The translations under genes were made by a program, and so were the position numbers. From assembly GCA_019112875.1 (NCBI GenBank), contig DXIO01000107.1:1-48745 (forward strand): 48,745 nucleotides of DNA. Direction: 5' to 3'. The stretch is from Candidatus Aquabacterium excrementipullorum. Lineage in GTDB: Bacteria; Pseudomonadota; Gammaproteobacteria; Burkholderiales; Burkholderiaceae_C. Below, piece after piece: positions 43,751 through 48,745 of the stretch. Numbering within the stretch: the stretch's first letter is position 1; each line of letters opens with the position of its first letter. The notes beneath the pieces are model-generated. The model saw nothing but the letters and a program-made list of their open reading frames with translations. It was not told the origin of the DNA and did no database searches.

Positions 43751-45318
43751 GTGGCCAGACGGTTGGTGGTGCCGTAGATCGACAGCTGGGGGTTGGCGCC
43801 CACGCTGGTCGGGAAGAGCGAGCCGTCGTGCACCGACAGGTTGGACACGTGCCAGTGAACGCCATCGGGCTGCACCACGCCGCGCTGCTCATCACCCGCC
43901 ATGCCGCAGCCGCCCATCACGTGGGCGCTGCCGGCACCCGTCAGGAAGGGGCGCATGTCGAACTCGGCGATGGCCTTCTTGGCCTCGGCCCAGCTGGTGT
44001 AGTACTTGCCGTGCTGGTGGTAGGGCAGCACCTTCTGCGCGCCGGCCGCGAACTGGATCTCGGCCATGCTGAGGTAGGAGCGGCGGAAGCCATCGAGCAC
44101 GTAGGGCGTGAGCGCGTAGTTCAGCAGCGGTGAGCCGTCGACGTTCAGGAACACGCTGCCGCCTTCGGATTCCGGGTGGAAGCCGTCGCGCATCAGCGAG
44201 AGCAGCATCTGCGTGTGCGGGTAGTTCTTGAAGCGCTCCGACAGATCACCGGCGATGCCGCCCAGCAGCACCGAGACCAGGCCCGGGTGGATGGGCGCGG
44301 CTTCGATCTTGTAGCCGATGGGGCCATCGACGGGGCCGGTGTGCAGGAAGTGGTCGGAGTAGATGGACTGCGGGGCGCCCGTCCAGCCCTCGATCTTGTC
44401 GGCGTACACGGCCGACGAGAAGGACACCGGGTGCAGGAAGGTGCGCTTGCCGACCAGGCCATGCGGATCGGGCACATCCGAGCGCTTGAGCAGCGCCGGC
44501 GAGTTGATCGCGCCGCCCGACACCACGTAGTGCTTGGCCGTGATGTGCAGGACCTTGTCCGACACCTTGTCGCCGTTCTGGCGGATGCCGACGCAACTCA
44601 GGTGCTGGACCTTGCCGTCCTTGATGCTGAAGGCTTCGGCGCGGGTCTGGTAGTACAGGCGGGCGCCGGCCGTGAGCGCGGTCGGGATGGTGGTGATCAG
44701 CATCGACTGCTTGGCGTTGGTCGGGCAGCCCATGCCGCACGAGCCCAGGTTCCAGCAGCCACGCACATTGCGCGGGATCACGTGCGAGGGCAGGTTCAGC
44801 TTGGTCGAACCCGTGCGCAGCAGCTCGTTGTTGGGGTTGGGCGGCACTTCCCAGGGGGCCACGCCCAGGCGCGTCTCGGCCTGCTGGAACCATGGGGCCA
44901 TGGACTCGACGGTGTAGTCCTTCAGGCCGAAGTGGTCCTGCCAGTGCTTGAGGGTGTCGGGCGGCGTGCGGAAGGAGCTGGTCCAGTTGACGACGGTGGT
45001 GCCGCCCACGCAGCGGCCCTGCAGGATGGTGACGCTGTTGTCGATGTTGGCGCGCGCGGCGCTCTCTTGGTAGAGGCTGGTGTAGGCCTCGGTTTCCTTC
45101 TGGTTGAAGTCGCTGCTGGTTTTCAGCGGGCCTTCTTCGATCAGGATGACATCCAGGCCGGCGCGCGTGAGCACCTCGGCGGTGATGCCGGCGCCGGCAC
45201 CGGTGCCGACGATGACGACGTCGCAGCTCAGCTTGTCGGGCAGGCCTTGCTCACCGTTGAAGATCTTCCAGCCGTGCTGTTGCAGGCCGTCGCGGAATAC
45301 ATCGGGCAGTTTGCTCAT
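43705..45318 (-). CDS. GMC-family FAD oxidoreductase
   Basis: 537-residue flavoenzyme. Rossmann FAD-binding motif GTGAGAGITAEVL at 38-50 and an Asp/Glu dinucleotide end (VILIEEGP). A Cys-rich segment CWNLGSCGMGCPTNAK lies near 215-230, and the C-terminal GMC signature is VHDGSLFPTSVGANPQLSIYG. No own signal peptide is seen. It overlaps the Tat-signal small gene by 4 bp, so it is probably the large subunit exported with it, as in gluconate- or alcohol-dehydrogenase-like systems. The substrate is unknown. Confidence 0.87.
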   Translation of the reverse strand: MSKLPDVFRDGLQQHGWKIFNGEQGLPDKLSCDVVIVGTGAGAGITAEVLTRAGLDVILIEEGPLKTSSDFNQKETEAYTSLYQESAARANIDNSVTILQGRCVGGTTVVNWTSSFRTPPDTLKHWQDHFGLKDYTVESMAPWFQQAETRLGVAPWEVPPNPNNELLRTGSTKLNLPSHVIPRNVRGCWNLGSCGMGCPTNAKQSMLITTIPTALTAGARLYYQTRAEAFSIKDGKVQHLSCVGIRQNGDKVSDKVLHITAKHYVVSGGAINSPALLKRSDVPDPHGLVGKRTFLHPVSFSSAVYADKIEGWTGAPQSIYSDHFLHTGPVDGPIGYKIEAAPIHPGLVSVLLGGIAGDLSERFKNYPHTQMLLSLMRDGFHPESEGGSVFLNVDGSPLLNYALTPYVLDGFRRSYLSMAEIQFAAGAQKVLPYHQHGKYYTSWAEAKKAIAEFDMRPFLTGAGSAHVMGGCGMAGDEQRGVVQPDGVHWHVSNLSVHDGSLFPTSVGANPQLSIYGTTNRLATQLAKRLSGKDVALV

Positions 45319-45851
45319 ATCGCCACAGGGCCGGGGTAGCCCACACGAGACCAGTAATCGGGGATGGTGAAGTAGGCCATGCACGTCAGGGCGCGCGCGG
45401 CCGCGTAGGAGATGTTGGGCACCATGGAGCTTGACGCCTGCAAGTGGTTCAGCGCCTGAATCACCTGTTCATCTGACGCATCGGCCCAGGAGGTCCACAT
45501 GCCGGAGGTCATCCAGCGGGTGGGAGCGTTGGCCAGCAGGCCGGCCAGCAGGCTGATCTGATCACGCTTGGATTTGGGCAGCGTGTTGATCAGGTGCTCG
45601 AGGTTCTCCAGGTAGCGCGTCAGGATGGCGTCGCGCTCGGGCGTGCCGGCGGCCGGCAGCATGGGGCCGAGCACGCCACGGGCCACGCCCTTGAACACGT
45701 CGCGGCCCGCCGGCGTGAGGGTGGTGCCGTCGAAACCGCGGCGGAACCAGATGCCGCCACCGACGGCGGCACCGACGGCCACCACGGCCAGGGCTGTCTT
45801 GAGGAACCAGCGCCGCTTGGGCGACGCGGGGGAGGACTGGGCATTGCTCAT
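45315..45851 (-). CDS. Tat-signal small subunit of a GMC-type dehydrogenase (gluconate dehydrogenase subunit 3-like)
   Basis: 178-residue protein. The N terminus has a twin-arginine signal, RRWFLK at 13-18, followed by a hydrophobic stretch and AVGAAVGGG. The mature part is short and helical, with a loose match to the gluconate 2-dehydrogenase subunit 3 family. It precedes the GMC gene and is translationally coupled to it. Its likely job is to carry the flavin subunit across the membrane. No cytochrome c subunit gene is seen next to them. Confidence 0.75.
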   Translation of the reverse strand: MSNAQSSPASPKRRWFLKTALAVVAVGAAVGGGIWFRRGFDGTTLTPAGRDVFKGVARGVLGPMLPAAGTPERDAILTRYLENLEHLINTLPKSKRDQISLLAGLLANAPTRWMTSGMWTSWADASDEQVIQALNHLQASSSMVPNISYAAARALTCMAYFTIPDYWSRVGYPGPVAI

Positions 45852-46013
45852 GTCGGGCCGTGACGTATTTGGGGGACTCCACGCAAGCGAGGGATCATAA
45901 AGGGAAACATTTGATTCCAGATTGTCCTAAAGTACGGGAAGACCCCAGGTGGCCCCGCGTCTGAATGGCGATCCGGGTGTATGGAACTGTTGCAGAATCC
46001 CTGTAATTGTTCT

Positions 46014-46039
46014 GCGCCGCCCTGCTGGGCGCTTTTTTT
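46014..46039 (+). terminator. Terminator-like hairpin in the leader of the acyl-CoA ligase gene
   Basis: GCGCC/GGCGC stem (46014-46018 with 46028-46032) with a 9-base loop and seven T. It ends 30 bases before the fadD start codon, so it may attenuate that gene or end an unrecognised short transcript from 45852-46010. Confidence 0.5.
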
Positions 46040-46069
46040 CGTTCCAACTGAGATTTGAGGATGACAAGC

Positions 46070-47773
46070 ATGGCAAGTGCGAAGCCCTGGCTGAGCCACT
46101 ATCAACCCGGCGTGCCCGCGGAGATCGACCCCAGCATCTACAACTCCCTGGCTGACTTGCTGGACGAGTCGTTCAAGAAGTTCGCGCGGCGCGATTCGGC
46201 TGCTTTCATGGGCGCGCGCTGGACTTTCGAGCAGTTCGATGAAGCCTCGAAGGTGATGGCCGGCTGGCTGCAGTCCAAGGGCTTGAAGCAGGGCGCTCGC
46301 GTGGCGCTGATGATGCCCAACGTGCCCCAGTACATGGTCGCGATCGCGGCGGTGCTGCGCGCCGGCTACGTGGTGGTCAACGTGAACCCGCTGTACACGC
46401 CGCGCGAGCTGGAGCACCAGCTGAAGGATTCGGGCGCCGAGGCCATCGTCATCCTGGAGAACTTCGCCGTCACCCTGCAAGAGGTGATCGAGCGCACGCC
46501 GGTCAAGCACGTGGTGCTGGCCTCGATGGGCGACATGCTGCCGTGGGCCAAGGGCAAGCTGGTGAACTTCGTCGTTCGCCACGTCAAGAAGATGGTGCCC
46601 GAGTTCACGCTGCCCAACAGCAACGGCCGCCAGGTGATCCGCTTCAACGACATGATGTCGCAGGGCGCGAGCACCAAGTTCACGCGCCCGACGATCAAGT
46701 CGGACGACGTGGCCTTCCTGCAGTACACGGGCGGTACGACCGGTGTGTCCAAGGGCGCGACGCTGCTGCACCGCAACGTGGTGGCCAACATCCTGCAGGT
46801 CGAAGCCTGGTTCAAGCCCGAGCTGGACAAGAACGGCAACGAGCAGCTGGTGGGCGTGTGCGCCCTGCCGCTGTACCACATTTTCGCGCTGACGGCCTGC
46901 TACATGGTGGGCGCGCGCATGGGCAGCCTCAACATCCTGATCGCCAACCCGCGTGACATCCCGGGCTTCATCAAGACGCTGCAAGGCTTCAAGGTGAACC
47001 AGTTCCCAGCGGTGAACACGCTGTACAACGGCCTGGTCAACCACCCTGATTTCAACAAGCTGGACTTCTCCGCGCTGCGCGTGTGCAACGGCGGCGGCAT
47101 GGCCGTGCAGCAAGCCACGGCCGACAAGTGGAAGCAGGTGACGGGCTGCGCCATCGTTGAAGGTTACGGCCTGTCCGAGACGGCGCCCGTGGCGACCATC
47201 AACCGCCTGGACAACGCGGCGTTCAACGGTGCGATCGGCCTGCCGGTGCCGTCGACCGAACTGGCCATCCTGGACGATGCCGGCAATGAGCTGCCCATCG
47301 GCGAGGCGGGTGAGATCGCGATCCGCGGCCCGCAGGTGATGGCGGGGTACTGGAACCGCCCGGACGAAACCGCCAAGGTGATGACGGCCGACGGCTACTT
47401 CCGCACCGGCGACGTGGGCGTGATGGACGCGACCGGCCTGTGCAAGATCGTGGACCGCAAGAAGGACATGATCCTGGTGTCGGGCTTCAACGTGTACCCG
47501 AACGAGGTGGAGCAGGTGGTGAACATGCACCCGGGCGTGGTGGAGTGCGCGGCCGTGGGCGTGCCGGATGCGAAGTCGGGCGAGGCGGTGAAGCTGTACG
47601 TGGTCAAGAAGGACCCGACGCTGGCCGAGGAAGACCTGGCGCGCTTCTGCAAGGAACAGCTGACGGGCTACAAGTGCCCGAAGTACATCGAGTTCCGCGA
47701 CGATCTGCCCAAGACCAACGTGGGCAAGATCCTGCGCCGCGAGCTGCGGGATGAGCAGAAGAAGGCGGCTTGA
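46070..47773 (+). CDS. fadD: Long-chain fatty acid-CoA ligase
   Basis: ATP-dependent acyl-CoA synthetase of the ANL superfamily, 567 residues. The AMP-binding loop YTGGTTGVSKGA is at 219-230, the A5-type motif GYGLSETAPV lies near 366, and the hinge YFRTGDVGVMD and catalytic Lys motif NVGKILRRELR are near the C terminus. Similarity to FadD extends over the full length. The ATG at 46070 is preferred: TGAGG lies 9 bases before it, while the ATG at 46061 has no spacing. It is monocistronic, followed by a terminator. Confidence 0.94.
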   Translation: MASAKPWLSHYQPGVPAEIDPSIYNSLADLLDESFKKFARRDSAAFMGARWTFEQFDEASKVMAGWLQSKGLKQGARVALMMPNVPQYMVAIAAVLRAGYVVVNVNPLYTPRELEHQLKDSGAEAIVILENFAVTLQEVIERTPVKHVVLASMGDMLPWAKGKLVNFVVRHVKKMVPEFTLPNSNGRQVIRFNDMMSQGASTKFTRPTIKSDDVAFLQYTGGTTGVSKGATLLHRNVVANILQVEAWFKPELDKNGNEQLVGVCALPLYHIFALTACYMVGARMGSLNILIANPRDIPGFIKTLQGFKVNQFPAVNTLYNGLVNHPDFNKLDFSALRVCNGGGMAVQQATADKWKQVTGCAIVEGYGLSETAPVATINRLDNAAFNGAIGLPVPSTELAILDDAGNELPIGEAGEIAIRGPQVMAGYWNRPDETAKVMTADGYFRTGDVGVMDATGLCKIVDRKKDMILVSGFNVYPNEVEQVVNMHPGVVECAAVGVPDAKSGEAVKLYVVKKDPTLAEEDLARFCKEQLTGYKCPKYIEFRDDLPKTNVGKILRRELRDEQKKAA

Positions 47774-47801
47774 TCGCTGTTCTGTAGCTTCTTGCTGATG
47801 G

Positions 47802-47831
47802 AAAGGCCGCTGTTTTGACAGCGGCTTTTTT
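47802..47831 (+). terminator. Rho-independent terminator of fadD
   Basis: Stem GCCGCTG/CAGCGGC with a six-base loop TTTTGA and a T-rich tail. It lies about 30 bases past the stop. Confidence 0.9.
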
Positions 47832-47885
47832 CTTGGTTCTTTGCCTGCTTGGGGTTTGGCGCTTTGTCGGGGCAGCGCGGGGCGC

Positions 47886-48118
47886 GGGATGTGGGGGTGG
47901 CCGGCCGGGCTTCTTTGTTGTCGGTCACGCCTGCGGCGTGACTGCCCTGCGCTGCTCACGGCGAGGTGGTGCAGCCCAACTCACTGCGCGCCCTGCGGGC
48001 GCTCCGTTCAAACATGGTCTGCAAGTCAGATGGACGAAGCATGCGCTGCGCGCATGCCCACCTCGCCGCTGCGCTGCTCGGCGCCAACAAGGCGCCCGGC
48101 CGGCCACCCCCACATCCC
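47886..48118. mobile_element. 233-bp MITE-like inverted-repeat element
   Basis: Terminal arms 47886-47920 and 48085-48118 are inverted copies; their outer 25 bases match perfectly. Inside lie nested palindromes: the REP-like TCACGCC-TGC-GGCGTGA (47925-47941), the pair CGGCGAGGTGG and CCACCTCGCCG, and GCATGCGC/GCGCATGC. The whole would fold into a long hairpin. There is no coding frame with recognisable similarity and no obvious target-site duplication. It may be a non-autonomous element or a large extragenic palindromic repeat. Confidence 0.6.
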
Positions 48119-48338
48119 TGGTTCGCCCGCTGGTGGTGGGCGGAGAGGGGGCAGCAATGACGGTAGCGATTCATAGCAGCTATTCAGGCGCCGAACCGTA
48201 GGACCGCTGTGCAGCGATTGCGGCCTGTTAGCGTCGCCGGTCGAACTCACGCTGATCGGCATCAAGCAGCCACTGGATCTTGAGACCGCGGGGCGCTCGA
48301 ACGTCAGCAACGACCTTCGTACGCGACCCACGGCCGGT
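48119..48338. other. Intergenic stretch without a recognised gene
   Basis: Together with 47774-48118 this makes about 560 bases without a gene. The piece between 48200 and 48250 resembles the extragenic motif found in several betaproteobacterial genomes (GATTGCGGCCTGT followed by CGCCGGTC), recalled from memory. Open frames on either strand have no coding character. Confidence 0.4.
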
Positions 48339-48745
48339 TCACCTCTTGCGCTGCTTGTCGATGGCCTCGCTCATGCCTGCGAAGAAGTTGGCCTCCAGCG
48401 ACCCGAGCGACCTGAATGCTTTGACTCGCGTCTTGGGCTCATGGGACTCAAGGTCTGCTCCAACTCTCTCCAGCTCCTTGGCGATGGCCTCGGACTGCGC
48501 CTCAACCACTGAGTGCATGTCCATTGCAAGCGCAGCGTCGTACTTGGTCAGAGCTTCAATGGTCAGATAGGATCTGACGCGCTGCGCTTTTTCCGAGACC
48601 TTATTGCTCCACAGCAGCTCGCCCAAAGCCCGTTCGTCTCCCTTGCTACCAACCAAAAGGTCCACTATTTGAACGATACCGACATGGCTGACCATAAATT
48701 CAGCCAAGCGACCGAAATCAGACGAGGAAATATCTTCGTACAGCG
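48339..48745 (-). CDS. C-terminal part of an unrecognised protein, continuing past the right edge
   Basis: The frame has no stop up to the window edge, so at least 135 C-terminal residues are present and the true start lies outside. No family is recognised. The visible part is helical, charged and Ser/Glu/Leu-rich: ISSSDFGRLAEFMVSHVGIV, then LLVGSKGDERALGELLW, and a coiled-coil-like EAQSEAIAKELERVGADLE. No membrane segment is seen. Base composition is lower in GC than the neighbouring genes, and it adjoins the repeat element, so recent acquisition is possible. Confidence 0.65.
   Translation of the reverse strand, partial: LYEDISSSDFGRLAEFMVSHVGIVQIVDLLVGSKGDERALGELLWSNKVSEKAQRVRSYLTIEALTKYDAALAMDMHSVVEAQSEAIAKELERVGADLESHEPKTRVKAFRSLGSLEANFFAGMSEAIDKQRKR

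Noticed and set aside
45848..47959. Minus-strand open frame of 703 codons over fadD
   Set aside because: Shadow of fadD; it would also cross the fadD terminator and the inverted repeat.
47925..48160. Short open frames inside the inverted-repeat element
   Set aside because: They are made of the palindromes themselves, overlap on both strands and have no similarity or ribosome-binding site.

Overview
The window is high-GC, gene-dense DNA from a betaproteobacterium, most likely order Burkholderiales. The evidence is the block gyrA - serC - pheA - tyrA - aroA/cmk - rpsA - ihfB - lapA - lapB, a betaproteobacterial-type glutamate-cysteine ligase, an SOS-controlled imuA-imuB-dnaE2 cassette, and the protein families seen throughout. 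The genus cannot be settled from the sequence alone. No rRNA, tRNA, CRISPR array, prophage or insertion-sequence transposase was recognised.

Layout. 0-6.8 kb: ptsI (PTS enzyme I), convergent uup (ABC-F ATPase), then a seven-transmembrane sensor histidine kinase overlapping a LuxR-type response regulator. 6.8-12.3 kb, minus strand: gshA, kup, benE, gshB, so the two glutathione-synthesis genes bracket a potassium transporter and a benzoate-type transporter. 12.4-14.7 kb: glnK-amtB with a sigma-54 promoter and an NtrC site upstream. 14.9-17.0 kb: comM, a candidate small RNA, and a small unknown gene. 17.0-22.5 kb: imuA-imuB-dnaE2 behind a LexA box, divergent from a TetR regulator and map. 24.1-28.2 kb: a two-gene unit of a caspase-like protease and an alpha/beta hydrolase, the least explained part of the window. 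28.4-41.7 kb: a periplasmic copper chaperone, then the conserved housekeeping block lapB, lapA, ihfB, rpsA, fused aroA-cmk, tyrA, pheA, serC, a DUF2059-type protein and gyrA, all on the minus strand. 42-47.8 kb: a barrel-less OmpA-like protein, a ceramidase-like membrane protein, a GMC oxidoreductase with a Tat-signal small partner, and an acyl-CoA ligase. 47.8-48.7 kb: a gene-poor stretch with a 233-bp inverted-repeat element and the end of an unrecognised gene that runs off the right edge.

How the genes work together. serC, pheA, tyrA and aroA supply steps of serine and aromatic amino-acid synthesis. cmk, rpsA and ihfB serve nucleotide supply, translation and nucleoid structure. lapA/lapB set lipopolysaccharide synthesis. 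glnK/amtB form a nitrogen-scavenging unit switched by NtrC and sigma-54. imuA/imuB/dnaE2 form the inducible translesion mutasome. gshA/gshB make glutathione. The Tat-signal protein and GMC oxidoreductase look like a two-subunit periplasmic dehydrogenase. The caspase-like protease and hydrolase genes are 7 bp apart, so they are probably co-expressed; their function is unknown.
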